DNA of 64,000 bases from Georgenia satyanarayanai (lineage in GTDB: Bacteria; Actinomycetota; Actinomycetes; Actinomycetales; Actinomycetaceae): NCBI RefSeq assembly GCF_900116375.1, contig NZ_UETB01000001.1:689802-753801 (forward strand), written 5' to 3'. Below the pieces are notes generated by a model. It worked only from the letters and a program-made list of their open reading frames with translations, did not search any database and had not been told where the DNA came from. Numbering within the stretch: position 1 is the stretch's first letter; every line of letters starts with the position of its first letter. Below are positions 13,602 through 23,598 of the stretch, one piece after another. The position numbers and the translations under genes are program-made.

Positions 13602-14002
13602 CAGCGCGCCCCCACCCCACCCCCACCCCACCCACCTCGCGCCGAGCGCTGAGTTGTTACTGCGCTCTCCCACCGTCGTCGAGCGCTGAGTTGTTACCGG
13701 GCTCTCCCACCGTCGTCGAGCGCTGAGTTGTTACCGGGCTCTCCCACCGTCGCCGGGCGCTGAGTCGTTGGCGACGGCGTGTACCGGGCGCCGGAGCGCA
13801 CGCGGCGTCGACGGTCCCCGTCACGCTGCAACGACGGCGCCGACCCGGCCCGCGCGGGGGCCTGCGGTCGACGGCGGTCACGACTCATTGGGTCGGCGGC
13901 ACGTCGACTTTCGTGCGACCCCGTAACAAGTCAGCTGTCGGCGGTGAGGGGTGGGGGTGTGGGGGTGGGGATGGGGTGCGGGGTGGGGGGGGGGAAGCCG
14001 GG
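13602..14002. other. 401-base convergent gap with composite repeat architecture
   Basis: No gene is supported here. From left to right it holds a C-rich tract (13609-13635), four 37-bp tandem units (13644 onward), about 150 bases without recognisable features, an inverse-orientation GTAACAAGTCAGC copy at 13923-13935, and a G-rich tract (13946-13994). The same order of elements occurs in the plsC downstream gap at 31 kb. It separates rbpA from pgl, which converge. Confidence 0.8.
13644..13791. repeat. Four tandem 37-bp repeats
   Basis: Units begin at 13644, 13681, 13718 and 13755, an exact 37-base period. Each starts GAGCGCTGAGTTGTTAC (the fourth copy is degenerate: GGGCGCTGAGTCGTTG) and continues with a CTCTCCCACCGTCG segment. 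The 17-base head is the same element, with one base change, as the palindrome arms at 31.05-31.23 kb. Confidence 0.9.
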
Positions 14003-14779
14003 TCAAGGGAGGGCTGAGGTGGCCGCGAGGTCGACGAGCCACAGCGTGCGGCCGCGCGCCTGCACCCGGCCGGCGGGGACGGACTCGCCGTCGCCGGTAC
14101 CTCCCACCGCCTCGGGCAGCGACGTGCCCTCGAGGGCGGCGGCGACGGCGGGAGCCTTGCCCTCGCCGGAGACGACGAGCCACACCTGGTGCGCCGTGCA
14201 CAGCGTCGGCAGGGTGAGGCTGATGCGCTCGGGCGGTGGCTTGGGGGAGTCGTGCTCGGCGAGGGCGCCGAGGGACTGGTCCCCGAGGCTCGGGCGGCCC
14301 GGGAACAGGGAGGCGACGTGCCCGTCGGGCCCCATCCCGAGCAGGACGACGGCGAGCTCCGGCACCGCCTCACCAGGTGCGGCGTGCCGCGCCAGCTCCT
14401 CGGTGTAGGCCCGCGCGGCGGCGTCGACGTCGGCGACGGCGTCCGGACCCGGGACGGCGTGGACGTGCTCGGGGCGCAGCGGCAGGTCGCCGAGCAGTGC
14501 CTCGACCGCCTCCCGGTCGTTGCGGTCCGCGTGCCCGGCGGGGACGAAGCGCTCGTCCCCCCACCACACGTGGACGGCGGTCCAGTCGACCGCGTCGCGC
14601 AGCGGGTCCGCGGCCACGGCGCGCAGGGTGTCGACGAGGATGCTGCCGCCGGTGAGGGCGACGTGCACCGGGGTCGCCACCGACTGCGCGTCGACCAGGG
14701 CGAGCAGGAAGCGGGCCGCCGTCGCGCGGGCGAGCAGCTCGCCGTCGGGGTGGACGACGACGGGTGCGGTGGTGCTCAT
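14003..14779 (-). CDS. pgl: 6-phosphogluconolactonase
   Basis: A 258-residue NagB-like lactonase, which hydrolyses 6-phosphogluconolactone in the oxidative pentose-phosphate pathway. Conserved blocks are VHVALTGGS near residue 40, VHVWWGDERFVPAGHADRN, LLGMGPDGHVASLFPG and the VVSGEGKAPAV segment. The ATG at 14779 overlaps the opcA stop by 4 bases and gives the family length; the longer frame from 15349 merely shadows opcA. It is the last gene of the leftward tkt-tal-pgi-zwf-opcA-pgl operon. Confidence 0.95.
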   Translation of the reverse strand: MSTTAPVVVHPDGELLARATAARFLLALVDAQSVATPVHVALTGGSILVDTLRAVAADPLRDAVDWTAVHVWWGDERFVPAGHADRNDREAVEALLGDLPLRPEHVHAVPGPDAVADVDAAARAYTEELARHAAPGEAVPELAVVLLGMGPDGHVASLFPGRPSLGDQSLGALAEHDSPKPPPERISLTLPTLCTAHQVWLVVSGEGKAPAVAAALEGTSLPEAVGGTGDGESVPAGRVQARGRTLWLVDLAATSALP

Positions 14780-15711
14780 GACCGCACCTCCGCCGGGACG
14801 ACGAGCGGCAGCCCGCGGGTGAGGACCCGTCCGTAGGTCTCGTCGGCGTCGAGCCGGCGCAGCTCCTCGGTGAGGCAGTCCGCGAGGGCGCGCTCCACGA
14901 GGTTGATCCGCTGGTCGATCCGGCCGGGACGACTGAGGATGGCCACGCTCGCACCCGGGGTGCGTCGCAGCGTGATCGGTCCCCGCTCGCGCTCGAGCTC
15001 GACCCGGGTGACGGCCTTGGAGTCCTCGACGTCGATCTCGACCGGGACGCCGAAGGAGTCGGCCAGCCAGGCCGCGAGCATGTACACCGACGGCCGGTTC
15101 CTCGCGCCGGTCACGCGGGCGGCGAGGATCGGCTCGTGCGGCGGCTCGTCGAGCGTGGCGGCGAGCAGCCCGCGCCACAGGGTGACCCTGGACCAGGCGA
15201 GGTCCGTGTCCCCCGGGACGTAGCCCGGCGCGAGGGCGCGCAGGGTGGCGAGCGGGTCTGCCGACGCGGTCGCGTCGGTGATCCGGCGTTGCGCCATCGC
15301 GCCGAGCGGGTCGCGGCTCGGCTCGGCCGGCGGCTCGCCGGTCCACCACACGACGATGGGGGCGTCGGGCAGGAGGAGGGGCATGACGAGGGTGTCGACG
15401 GCGCCGGCCGGCTCGCCCTTGGGCTGGAGGATGACGACCTCGCTGAGGCCGGCGTCCCCGCCCACGCGGATCTCCGCGTCGATGCTGGCCGGGCCGTTGC
15501 CGCCCTCGGGGACGACGGCGATGATCCGGCAGGGGTGCTCCCGGGAGGCGCCGTTGGCGGCGTTGATCCCGTGCTCGGCGCCGGTGAGGTCGTCGGCGAC
15601 GATGATGAGGGTGAGGACCCGGGTGAAGGTGTTGGCGCCGCTCGAGCGGCGCATCGCCGCGAGGCGGTTGCTGACCGCGGAGGCGGTCGTCGCGTGCATC
15701 GTCGTGATCAT
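14776..15711 (-). CDS. opcA: Glucose-6-phosphate dehydrogenase assembly protein OpcA
   Basis: A 311-residue OpcA, the actinobacterial and cyanobacterial partner that allosterically activates or assembles glucose-6-phosphate dehydrogenase. Typical segments are LTLIIVADD near residue 33, PDAPIVVWWTGEPP, DLAWSRVTLWRGLLAATLD and the NRPSVYMLAAWLADSFGVPV block. It lies 11 bases after zwf and overlaps pgl by 4 bases, the conserved zwf-opcA-pgl order. The start METs are clustered (MITTMHATT), so the exact start could shift by a few residues. Confidence 0.93.
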   Translation of the reverse strand: MITTMHATTASAVSNRLAAMRRSSGANTFTRVLTLIIVADDLTGAEHGINAANGASREHPCRIIAVVPEGGNGPASIDAEIRVGGDAGLSEVVILQPKGEPAGAVDTLVMPLLLPDAPIVVWWTGEPPAEPSRDPLGAMAQRRITDATASADPLATLRALAPGYVPGDTDLAWSRVTLWRGLLAATLDEPPHEPILAARVTGARNRPSVYMLAAWLADSFGVPVEIDVEDSKAVTRVELERERGPITLRRTPGASVAILSRPGRIDQRINLVERALADCLTEELRRLDADETYGRVLTRGLPLVVPAEVRS

Positions 15712-15722
15712 GGTCGTCTCCT

Positions 15723-17261
15723 CTACGGCATCCGCCAGCGGCGGCCGTCGCGTGCCAGCATCTCGTCTGCGCTCGCCGGGCCCCAGGACCCGGGGCGGTA
15801 GGGCTCGGGGCTGCCGGCGGACTCCCAGTACTCGGTGATCGGGTCGAGGATCTGCCAGGACAGCTCGACCTCCCGCTGGTGGGGGAAGAGCGGCGGGTCG
15901 CCGAGGAGCACGTCGAGGATGAGCCGCTCGTAGGCCTCGGGGGAGTTCTCCGTGAAGGCGTTGCCGTAGCCGAAGTCCATCGACACGTCGCGCACCTCCA
16001 TCGCCGTACCCGGCACCTTGGCGCCGAAGCGGATGGTCACGCCCTCGTCGGGCTGGACCCGGAAGACGATCGCGTTCTGCCCTAGCTCGCCGGACGTGCC
16101 GAGGTCGAAGGGCAGGTGCGGGGCACGCTTGAAGACGACGGCGATCTCCGTGACGCGTCGCCCGAGACGCTTGCCGGCACGCAGGTAGAAGGGGACCCCG
16201 GCCCAGCGGCGGGAGTCGACCTCCAGCCGCATCGCGGCGTACGTCTCGGTGATCGAGTCCGGCGCGATGCCGTCCTCCTCGTGGTAGCCACGCACGTGCT
16301 CACCGCCCTGCCAGCCGGCGGCGTACTGCCCGCGTGCCGTCGACCGTCCGAGGTCCTCGCCGAGGCGGACGGCGGAGAGCACCTTCTCCTTCTCCCGCCG
16401 CAGGGAGTTCGCGTCGAAGGAGAAGGGCTCCTCCATCGCGGTGAGCGCGAGGAGCTGGAGCAGGTGGTTCTGGATGACGTCGCGGGCGGCGCCGATGCCG
16501 TCGTAGTAGCCGGCGCGGCTGCCGATGCCGATGTCCTCGGCCATGGTGATCTGGACGTGGTCGACGTAGTGGTTGTTCCACACCGGCTCGAAGAGCTGGT
16601 TCGCGAAGCGCATCGCCAGGATGTTCTGGACGGTCTCCTTGCCCAGGTAGTGGTCGATGCGGAACACCGAGTCCTCGGGGAAGACCTCCGAGACGACGTC
16701 GTCGAGCTCGAGGGCCGACTCGAGGTTGTGCCCGAAGGGCTTCTCGATGATCACGCGGCGCCACGCGTCGGTCGTCGGCTCCGACAGTCCCGAGCGCTTG
16801 AGCTGGTTGAGCACGAGCGGGAAGGAGCGCGGCGGCACCGAGAGGTAGAAGGCGTGGTTGCCGCCGGTGCCGCGCTCGGCGTCGAGGGCCGCGACGGTCT
16901 CCGCGAGCGTGTCGAAGGCGGCGTCGTCGTCGAACTCGCCCTGGACGAAGCGGAAGCCGGAGGCGAGCTGCTCCCAGGTGCGCTCGGAGAACTCCGTGCG
17001 GGCGTGCTCGCGCACGGCGTCGTGGACGATCTGCGCGAAGTCCTCCGTCGACCAGTCGCGCCGGGCGAAGCCGGTGAGCGCGAAGGACGGCGGGAGCAGC
17101 CCGCGGTTGGCGAGGTCGTAGATCGCCGGCAGCAGCTTGCGCTTGGCCAGGTCCCCGGTGACGCCGAAGATGACGAGGCCGGCAGGGCCGGCGATCCGGG
17201 GCAGTCGACGGTCCCGGGGGTCGCGCAGCGGGTTGTCCGGCGGGGTCGGTGCGGTGCTCAT
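15723..17261 (-). CDS. zwf: Glucose-6-phosphate 1-dehydrogenase
   Basis: A 512-residue enzyme oxidising glucose-6-phosphate to the lactone with NADP+. The coenzyme motif GVTGDLAKRKLLPAIYDL lies near residue 33, and the active site reads RIDHYLGKETVQN, with catalytic His and Lys. The KPFGHNLESA and C-terminal YERLILDVLLGD blocks are present. It lies between pgi and opcA on the same strand with short gaps, fitting co-expression of the whole oxidative branch. Confidence 0.97.
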   Translation of the reverse strand: MSTAPTPPDNPLRDPRDRRLPRIAGPAGLVIFGVTGDLAKRKLLPAIYDLANRGLLPPSFALTGFARRDWSTEDFAQIVHDAVREHARTEFSERTWEQLASGFRFVQGEFDDDAAFDTLAETVAALDAERGTGGNHAFYLSVPPRSFPLVLNQLKRSGLSEPTTDAWRRVIIEKPFGHNLESALELDDVVSEVFPEDSVFRIDHYLGKETVQNILAMRFANQLFEPVWNNHYVDHVQITMAEDIGIGSRAGYYDGIGAARDVIQNHLLQLLALTAMEEPFSFDANSLRREKEKVLSAVRLGEDLGRSTARGQYAAGWQGGEHVRGYHEEDGIAPDSITETYAAMRLEVDSRRWAGVPFYLRAGKRLGRRVTEIAVVFKRAPHLPFDLGTSGELGQNAIVFRVQPDEGVTIRFGAKVPGTAMEVRDVSMDFGYGNAFTENSPEAYERLILDVLLGDPPLFPHQREVELSWQILDPITEYWESAGSPEPYRPGSWGPASADEMLARDGRRWRMP

Positions 17262-17282
17262 GGTCTCCTCACGGCCCTGTGG

Positions 17283-19004
17283 TCAGGTGGTCCGGCGCGT
17301 CAGACTACCCGTGAGCCAGGCGAGGGCGTCGGGGGTGTCCACGCGCAGGCGCAGCACCGGTCGGCCGAGGCCGGTGAGGACCCGCGCGTCCGCGTCGGCC
17401 TGGGCCGTGACGAGCTCGGCGAAGTCGAAGTCGCGCCCGGGGATCGACACGTGCGCGGGTGCGCCGCCGGTGATCATGAGGAAGACCCCGTGGCGCGGGC
17501 CGCCCTTGTGGAGCTGGCCGGTGGAGTGCAGGTAGCGCGGGCCCCAGCCGAAGGTGACGGGGCGTCCCGTGCGTCCGGCCAGGGAGTCGCGTGCACCGCG
17601 CAGCAGGTCCGGCGCGCGCCCCTCACGGTCCAGGTAGGCGAGGACGGCGAGGTAGCCGTGCTCCGGGTCGAGCCGGTCGAGGAGGGCGGTGACGGCGTCG
17701 GGCACGGTCCGCGCGCCGGCGAGCAGCGTCCGCGGCGCGCGCACCTCGACGCCGGAGTCGCTGAACGCGGGCGGTTCGAGGGAGGGCATGCCCCCGAGGA
17801 ACTCGCGCGTGGCCTGCTTCGTCGCCTCGACGTCGGGCTGGTCGAAGGGGTTGACGCCGAGCAGCCGCCCGGCGACGGCGACGGCGTGCTGCCACAGGAG
17901 GAACATCCCGCCGAGGGAGCCGGCGACGGTGACCTCGGTGGCGTCAGCGTCCGCAGCGAGGTCCGCGCTCACCGCCACCCGCCGCGCGCCGTCGGCGACG
18001 TCGTCGAGCTCGGGGCCGGCGTCCTCGTCGGTGAGCGGTGTCAGGAGGACCGGGAGCGTGCGCTCACCGCGCGCGGCGAGCTCGGGGGCGTGCTCGTCGA
18101 CGACGACGGGGACGAGTCCGTGCCCGTTCTTGCCGAGCGACTCCGCGAGCAGCTGCTCGGCCCACGCGCCGAAGTGGTAGAGCCCGCTGCCGGCGTCGAC
18201 GAGGAGCACCGTCTCCCGCAGCGGGCGCGTCGCGGCCAGGGCCGCGGCGAGGACGAGGGCGGGGTTGGCCTCGGTGTCCTCGGCGAGGAAGGGCGCGATC
18301 TCGGCGGCCTCGTCGAGGAGCCGGCCGACGTCGACCCCCGCCAGCGCGCTCGGCACCAGTCCGTAGGCGGACAGTGCGGAGAAGCGGCCGCCCACCCGCG
18401 GGTCTGCGCTGAAGACGGCGCGGTAGCCCTCCTCGCGGGCGAGCTCCTCGAGCGGCGAGCCCGGCTTGGTGACGACGACGACGTGCCGGGCTGCGTCGCG
18501 CCCCGCGGCCTGCAGGGCGGCGACGAAGGCCCGCCGGTGGGAGTCGGTCTCCACCGTGGTGCCCGAGCGGGAGGCCACGACGAGCACGGTGCGTGCGAGG
18601 TCGCCCTCCAGGGCACGCTCCACCTGCGTGGGCGCCGTCGAGTCCAGCACGGTGAGCGGCGTGCCGAGGGAGCCGGTGATGACCTCCGCGGCGAGCGAGG
18701 CCCCACCCATGCCGGCGAGGACGACGTGGTCCAGCCCCTCGGCTCGCAGCTCCTCACGCAGCGCGGTGAGCCGCTCGACGAGCTCACGGGAGGTCGTGTG
18801 CAGGTCGGTCCACCCGAGACGGTCACCCACGGCAGCGTCCTCGCCCCACAACCCGGCGTCCTGCGACGCGAGCCGGGAGGCGACGCGCTCGTCGAGGAGC
18901 GCGGGGACGGCGTCGTGCACGGCCTGCGCCGCCGCCCCCGTCGCGCTCACCTCGACGACCGCGGTCTCCTCGTCACCCGCCCAGGTGACGATCGCGGGGC
19001 TCAT
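17283..19004 (-). CDS. pgi: Glucose-6-phosphate isomerase, actinobacterial operon type
   Basis: A 573-residue sugar isomerase-domain protein. The first SIS domain shows [17 protein letters not shown] and [19 protein letters not shown]. The second shows [26 protein letters not shown] and the [26 protein letters not shown] block. It interconverts glucose- and fructose-6-phosphate, feeding zwf. The ATG at 19004 overlaps the tal stop (ATGA) and was preferred over an upstream frame that shadows tal. The sequence is the divergent type found between tal and zwf in Micrococcales rather than the E. coli type, so assignment rests on the SIS motifs and context. Confidence 0.88.
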   Translation of the reverse strand: MSPAIVTWAGDEETAVVEVSATGAAAQAVHDAVPALLDERVASRLASQDAGLWGEDAAVGDRLGWTDLHTTSRELVERLTALREELRAEGLDHVVLAGMGGASLAAEVITGSLGTPLTVLDSTAPTQVERALEGDLARTVLVVASRSGTTVETDSHRRAFVAALQAAGRDAARHVVVVTKPGSPLEELAREEGYRAVFSADPRVGGRFSALSAYGLVPSALAGVDVGRLLDEAAEIAPFLAEDTEANPALVLAAALAATRPLRETVLLVDAGSGLYHFGAWAEQLLAESLGKNGHGLVPVVVDEHAPELAARGERTLPVLLTPLTDEDAGPELDDVADGARRVAVSADLAADADATEVTVAGSLGGMFLLWQHAVAVAGRLLGVNPFDQPDVEATKQATREFLGGMPSLEPPAFSDSGVEVRAPRTLLAGARTVPDAVTALLDRLDPEHGYLAVLAYLDREGRAPDLLRGARDSLAGRTGRPVTFGWGPRYLHSTGQLHKGGPRHGVFLMITGGAPAHVSIPGRDFDFAELVTAQADADARVLTGLGRPVLRLRVDTPDALAWLTGSLTRRTT

Positions 19005-20122
19005 TGCCGGCCTGGCGCCTGCAGGCCGGTCTCGACCCGCTCGCTCAGCTGGTCCCAGCTCTGCTGGAACTTCTTCACGCCCTCCGTCTCGAGGGCGTCC
19101 ATGATCTCGGCGTAGGAGATCCCGAGGCGCTCGAGGCCGTCGAGGACCTCGCGGGCCTCGGCGTAGCGGCCGCGCACCGTGTCGCCGCGCAGGTTCGCGT
19201 GGTCGGCGACGGCGCGGAGGGTCGCCTCGGGCATCGTGTTGACGACGCCGGAGGTGACCAGCTCGTCGACGTAGCGCGTGTCGGGGTAGGCGGGGTCCTT
19301 GACGCCGGTCGAGGCCCACAGCAGCCGCTGCGGGCGGGCACCGGCCGCGGCGAGAGCCTGCCACCGCTCGGTCCCGAAGATCTCCTCGAAGGCCTCGTAG
19401 GCGAGCCGCGCGTTGGCGACGGCCACCTCACCGCGCAGGGCGCGCGCGTCGTCGTCGTCGAGGGCGTCGAGCTTGGCGTCGACCGCGGCATCGATGCGCG
19501 AGACGAAGAAGGAGGCGACGGAGTGGATCGTCGAGAGGTCCACCCCGGCGAGCTGGGCCCGCTCCAGGCCGTCGGTGTAGGCCCGGGCGACCGCGCGGTA
19601 CCGGTCGAGGGAGAAGATGAGCGTGACGTTGACGCTGATGCCCTCGGCGATCGCCTCGGTGATGGCCGGCAGCCCCTCGTTGGTCGCCGGGATCTTGACG
19701 AGCAGGTTGGGCCGGTCGACGAGCTTCCACAGCTCGCGGGCCTGGGCGATGGTCGCCTCGGTGTCGTGGGCGACGTACGGGTCGACCTCGATCGAGACGC
19801 GCCCGTCGACACCCCCGGTGCGCTCGTAGACGTCGAGGAAGCGGTCGCAGGCGTTGCGGACGTCGGACGTGGTGAGGGCGGTGATGGCGGTGGAGACGTC
19901 GGCGCCGTCGGCCGCGAGGGCGGCGAGGTCGGCGTCGTACCGGTTCCCCTCCGACAGCGCGGAGGCGAAGATCGAGGGGTTCGTCGTCACTCCGACGACG
20001 TGGTCCTCGGCGAGGAGCGAGGCGAGGGACTGCGCCCCACCGCCCTCGAGGCGTTCCCGGGACAGGTCGTCCAACCAGACGGAGACACCGAGCTCGCTCA
20101 GCTCGGCCAGGTGGTTCGTCAT
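19001..20122 (-). CDS. tal: Transaldolase
   Basis: A 373-residue transaldolase of the long actinobacterial class. It transfers a dihydroxyacetone unit between sugar phosphates in the non-oxidative pentose-phosphate branch. VTTNPSIF lies near residue 45, and the Schiff-base Lys is in [15 protein letters not shown] near residue 142. The [14 protein letters not shown] and [23 protein letters not shown] blocks follow. It lies 58 bases after tkt, with a strong hairpin in the gap, and overlaps pgi by 4 bases. Confidence 0.96.
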   Translation of the reverse strand: MTNHLAELSELGVSVWLDDLSRERLEGGGAQSLASLLAEDHVVGVTTNPSIFASALSEGNRYDADLAALAADGADVSTAITALTTSDVRNACDRFLDVYERTGGVDGRVSIEVDPYVAHDTEATIAQARELWKLVDRPNLLVKIPATNEGLPAITEAIAEGISVNVTLIFSLDRYRAVARAYTDGLERAQLAGVDLSTIHSVASFFVSRIDAAVDAKLDALDDDDARALRGEVAVANARLAYEAFEEIFGTERWQALAAAGARPQRLLWASTGVKDPAYPDTRYVDELVTSGVVNTMPEATLRAVADHANLRGDTVRGRYAEAREVLDGLERLGISYAEIMDALETEGVKKFQQSWDQLSERVETGLQAPGRQ

Positions 20123-20142
20123 TGCTCCTCCTCGCGTGGGGC

Positions 20143-20172
20143 GGGCCCCGGCGGCGGCTGCCGCCGGGGCCC
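20143..20172 (-). terminator. Hairpin in the tkt-tal gap
   Basis: A perfect 13-bp stem (20143-20155 pairing with 20160-20172) has a 4-base loop and lies between the tkt stop and tal start. No T-run is seen on either strand. It may attenuate read-through from tkt into tal or stabilise the upstream mRNA. Confidence 0.65.
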
Positions 20173-20180
20173 GGGTCGTG

Positions 20181-22352
20181 CTACTTGGGCAGGTCGCCGG
20201 TCCCGCCGGGGGCGGCGTCCTGGTCGGTGCCGGGGGAGTCCTGGCCGGCCGCGGCCAGCGACTCGCGTGCCTTGGCGACGGTCGCCTCGGCGGTGATGCC
20301 GAACTCCTCGTACAGGCGCTCGTAGGCGGCCGAGGCGCCGTAGTGCTCGATGCTCACGCAGCGGCCGGCGTCCCCGACGATCTCGTGCCAGCCCTGGGCG
20401 ATGGCGGCCTCGACGGAGACACGGGCCTTGACCGAGCCGGGCAGCACCTCCTCCTGGTAGGCGTCGTCCTGGAGGGCGAACCACTCGCGGCACGGCATCG
20501 ACACGACGCGCGTCGCGACACCGTCGGCCTGCAGGGCCTCGCGGGCCGCGAGCGCGACCTGCACCTCGGAGCCGGTGGCGATGAGAATGACCTGCGGCGT
20601 ACCGCCGGTGGCCTCGGCGAGCACGTAGGCGCCACGGGCGACGCCCTCGGCGCTGGCGAGCGTGTCGCCCTCGGCCGCACCCGTGCCGCGCGCCGGGTTG
20701 GGCACGTTCTGGCGGGTGAGGACCAGGCCTGCAGGACGCTCGGTGTTCTCGAGGATGGTGCGCCACGCGACGGTCACCTCGGCGGCGTCGCCGGGACGGA
20801 CGACGTCGAGACCGGGGATCGCGCGCAGCGCGGCGAGGTGCTCGATGGGCTGGTGGGTGGGGCCGTCCTCACCCAGACCGATGGAGTCGTGCGTCCAGAC
20901 GAAGGTGCTCGGGACGCCCATGAGGGCGGCCAGACGCACCGGCGGGCGCATGTAGTCGGAGAAGGTGAGGAAGGTGCCGCCGTAGGGGCGGGTGAGGCCG
21001 TGCAGGGTGATGCCGTTGAGGATGGAGCCCATGGCGTGCTCACGGATGCCGAAGTGCAGCGTGCGGCCGTAGGGGTTGCCCGGGAACATCTTCGTGGAGC
21101 GCTCGACGGGGAGGAAGGACGGCTCGCCCTTCATCGTCGTGTTGTTCGAGCCGGCGAGGTCGGCGGAGCCGCCCCACAGCTCGGGCAGCACGGGCGCGAG
21201 CGCGCTGAGCACGGAGCCCGACGCGGAGCGCGTGGAGACCGCCTTGCCCTCCTCGAAGGTGGGCAGCGCGTCGGTCCAGCCCTCGGGCAGCTCGCGGGCG
21301 CTGAGGCGGTCCAGCAGGGCCGCACCGTCGGGGTTGGCGGTGCGCCACGCCTGGTAGGCGGTGTCCCACTCGGCGCGGGCGGCGGCGCCGCGGTCGCGGA
21401 CCTGGCGCACGTGGGTGATGACCTCGTCGCTCACCTCGAAGGTCTGCTCGGGGTCGAAGCCGAGGATCTCCTTGAGGCCGCGGACCTCGTCGCCGCCGAG
21501 AGCCGAGCCGTGGATGGCGCCGGTGTTCTGCTTGGTGGGGGCGGGCCAGCCGATGATCGTGCGCAGCGCGATGATCGTCGGGCGGTTCGTCTCGGCCTTG
21601 CCGGCCGCGATCGCGGAGGCGAGGGCGTCGACGTCCTCGGTGTAGCCGGTCCCGCCGTCGGTCCAGTCCACGCGCTCGGTGTGCCAGCCGTAGGCGGCGT
21701 AGCGCGCGAGGACGTCCTCGGTGAAGGCGATGTTCGTGTCGTCCTCGATCGAGATCCTGTTGTCGTCCCAGATGACGACGAGGTTGCCGAGCTCCTGCAC
21801 GCCGGCGATGGCGCTGGCCTCGGAGGTCACGCCCTCCTGGAGGTCGCCGTCGGAGGCGATGACGTAGACGTGGTGGTCGAAGGGGCTGGTGCCCGCGGCG
21901 GCGTCCGGGTCGAGGAGGCCACGCTCGCGGCGGGCGGCCATCGCCATGCCCACGCCGTTGGCCAGTCCCTGACCGAGCGGGCCGGTGGTGACCTCGACGC
22001 CCTCGGTGTGGCGGTACTCGGGGTGGCCGGGGGTCTTGGAGCCCCAGGTGCGCAGCGCCTTGAGGTCCTCGAGCTCCAGGCCGTAGCCGGAGAGGTAGAG
22101 CTGGATGTACTGGGTGAGGGCACTGTGCCCGGCGGAGAGGACGAAGCGGTCCCGGCCCACCCAGTGCGGGTCGGCGGGGTCGTGGCGCATGACGTTCTGG
22201 TAGAGCAGGTAGGCGGCCGGGGCCAGGCTCATCGCCGTGCCGGGGTGGCCGCTGCCGACCTTCTCGACGGCGTCGGCGGCCAGGACGCGCGCGGTGTCCA
22301 CCGCGCGGCGGTCGAGGTCGGTCCACCCGGCCTGGGTGCTGGTCTCACTCAC
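20181..22352 (-). CDS. tkt: Transketolase
   Basis: A 723-residue thiamine-diphosphate enzyme transferring two-carbon units between pentose and other sugar phosphates. The cofactor motif is [10 protein letters not shown]...[15 protein letters not shown]. The N-terminal [15 protein letters not shown] and central [24 protein letters not shown] blocks are present. The C-terminal domain ends in an Asp/Gly/Pro-rich tail. It is the first gene of the leftward pentose-phosphate operon and is divergent from ctaB, about 300 bases away. Confidence 0.97.
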   Translation of the reverse strand: MSETSTQAGWTDLDRRAVDTARVLAADAVEKVGSGHPGTAMSLAPAAYLLYQNVMRHDPADPHWVGRDRFVLSAGHSALTQYIQLYLSGYGLELEDLKALRTWGSKTPGHPEYRHTEGVEVTTGPLGQGLANGVGMAMAARRERGLLDPDAAAGTSPFDHHVYVIASDGDLQEGVTSEASAIAGVQELGNLVVIWDDNRISIEDDTNIAFTEDVLARYAAYGWHTERVDWTDGGTGYTEDVDALASAIAAGKAETNRPTIIALRTIIGWPAPTKQNTGAIHGSALGGDEVRGLKEILGFDPEQTFEVSDEVITHVRQVRDRGAAARAEWDTAYQAWRTANPDGAALLDRLSARELPEGWTDALPTFEEGKAVSTRSASGSVLSALAPVLPELWGGSADLAGSNNTTMKGEPSFLPVERSTKMFPGNPYGRTLHFGIREHAMGSILNGITLHGLTRPYGGTFLTFSDYMRPPVRLAALMGVPSTFVWTHDSIGLGEDGPTHQPIEHLAALRAIPGLDVVRPGDAAEVTVAWRTILENTERPAGLVLTRQNVPNPARGTGAAEGDTLASAEGVARGAYVLAEATGGTPQVILIATGSEVQVALAAREALQADGVATRVVSMPCREWFALQDDAYQEEVLPGSVKARVSVEAAIAQGWHEIVGDAGRCVSIEHYGASAAYERLYEEFGITAEATVAKARESLAAAGQDSPGTDQDAAPGGTGDLPK

Positions 22353-22652
22353 TGGGTCTCCCTCGGTGTGGGGTCACGGCCGGCCGGGGACCCGACCGGT
22401 ACGTCTACGGATAAGCCGACCCTATCGCCGTGGCCTGCTGCAGTGAGATTGTTGCCAGATGGTGGCCACGCCGCACCCGGTGTGAGCAACTAGGCACCTC
22501 CGCCCGGCGCGCGGACTGGCCGTTCCCGGGGAGCGGCCCCGTAGTATGGGGGTTGCCCGCGCGACAGTCGGAGCGCGAGATGGGAAGTGGAACGACGCGT
22601 GCGTAGTGTGCAGCCGGCGCCCGGGCGCCAGACCGAGGAGGTGGCACCCCAC
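22353..22652. other. Divergent intergenic region tkt/ctaB
   Basis: Three hundred bases between the divergent tkt and ctaB starts. No convincing ORF or repeat is seen. It should hold both promoters; a TAGTAT at about 22542 is a possible -10 for ctaB, but no matching -35 is clear. Confidence 0.4.
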
Positions 22653-23591
22653 GTGTCCGACCGTTCGACGTTGCGGTCCAGCCCCGGCCCCACCGGCCCG
22701 GCCACCACCCGCGCCGACCGCGCCAAGGCCTACGTCGCGCTGACCAAGCCACGCATCGTCGAGCTCCTCCTCATCACCACCGTCCCCACGCTCTTCCTCG
22801 CCGCCGACGGCTGGCCGGGCCTGTGGCTCACCGTCGCCACGGTCGTCGGCGGCTACGCGTCCGCCGGATCGGCGAACACGTGGAACATGATCATCGACCG
22901 GGACATCGACCGGCTGATGAACCGGACGAAGCAGCGCCCGCTCGTGACCGGGGTGCTGTCCGTGCGGCAGGCGACCGTCTTCGCGATCGTCCTCGGGGTC
23001 TTCTCCGTCCTGTGGTTCGGCCTGCTCGTCAACTGGGCCTCGGCGTGGTTGTCCCTCGCCGCCGTGGCCATGTACGTCGTCGGCTACACGCTGCTGCTCA
23101 AGCGGCGCACGACGCAGAACATCGTCTGGGGCGGCGCAGCGGGCTGCATGCCCGTGCTCATCGGCTGGTCCGCGGTGACCGGCACGGTGGAGTGGCCCGC
23201 GCTGGTCCTGTTCGGGATCATCTTCTTCTGGACCCCGCCGCACTACTGGCCGCTGTCCATGCGCTTCAAGAAGGACTACGCGCGCGCCGAGGTACCGATG
23301 CTCCCGGTGGTCGCCTCGGACACGAAGGTCGCCGTCCAGATCCTGCTCTACGGCGTGGCCATGGTGGCCTGCTCGCTCGTGCTCGTGCCCGTGGCGGGGA
23401 TGACGTGGGTGTACGCGGTCATCACCGCCGTCGCCGGCGCCTGGTTCATCGCCGGCTGCCTGCGCCTGCTGGCCCGCGCCCGCCACCCCGAGCGCGGCAA
23501 GCTCGCGGCGATGAAGGTCTTCCACGCCTCGATCACCTACCTCACCATCGTCTTCGTCGCCGTGGCGGTCGACCCGTTCCTCCCGGTGTAG
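22653..23591 (+). CDS. ctaB: Protoheme IX farnesyltransferase (heme O synthase)
   Basis: A 312-residue UbiA-superfamily prenyltransferase that farnesylates heme B to heme O for the aa3 oxidase. The first aspartate motif is [20 protein letters not shown] and the second region is [27 protein letters not shown]. About nine membrane helices are expected; the frame is hydrophobic from [14 protein letters not shown] to the C-terminus. I chose the GTG at 22653 because GAGGAGGTGG (22634-22643) precedes it at proper spacing; a GTG at 22587 would add 22 residues. xerD starts 8 bases downstream. Confidence 0.94.
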   Translation: MSDRSTLRSSPGPTGPATTRADRAKAYVALTKPRIVELLLITTVPTLFLAADGWPGLWLTVATVVGGYASAGSANTWNMIIDRDIDRLMNRTKQRPLVTGVLSVRQATVFAIVLGVFSVLWFGLLVNWASAWLSLAAVAMYVVGYTLLLKRRTTQNIVWGGAAGCMPVLIGWSAVTGTVEWPALVLFGIIFFWTPPHYWPLSMRFKKDYARAEVPMLPVVASDTKVAVQILLYGVAMVACSLVLVPVAGMTWVYAVITAVAGAWFIAGCLRLLARARHPERGKLAAMKVFHASITYLTIVFVAVAVDPFLPV

Positions 23592-23598
23592 GCGTGAC

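Noticed and set aside
13644-13791. Tandem array considered as a CRISPR array
   Set aside because: The whole 37-base unit repeats, so there are no unique spacers, and no cas gene is nearby.
16116-19115. Long + strand frame of 999 residues opposite zwf and pgi
   Set aside because: Same shadow pattern; real genes with full catalytic motifs occupy the minus strand.
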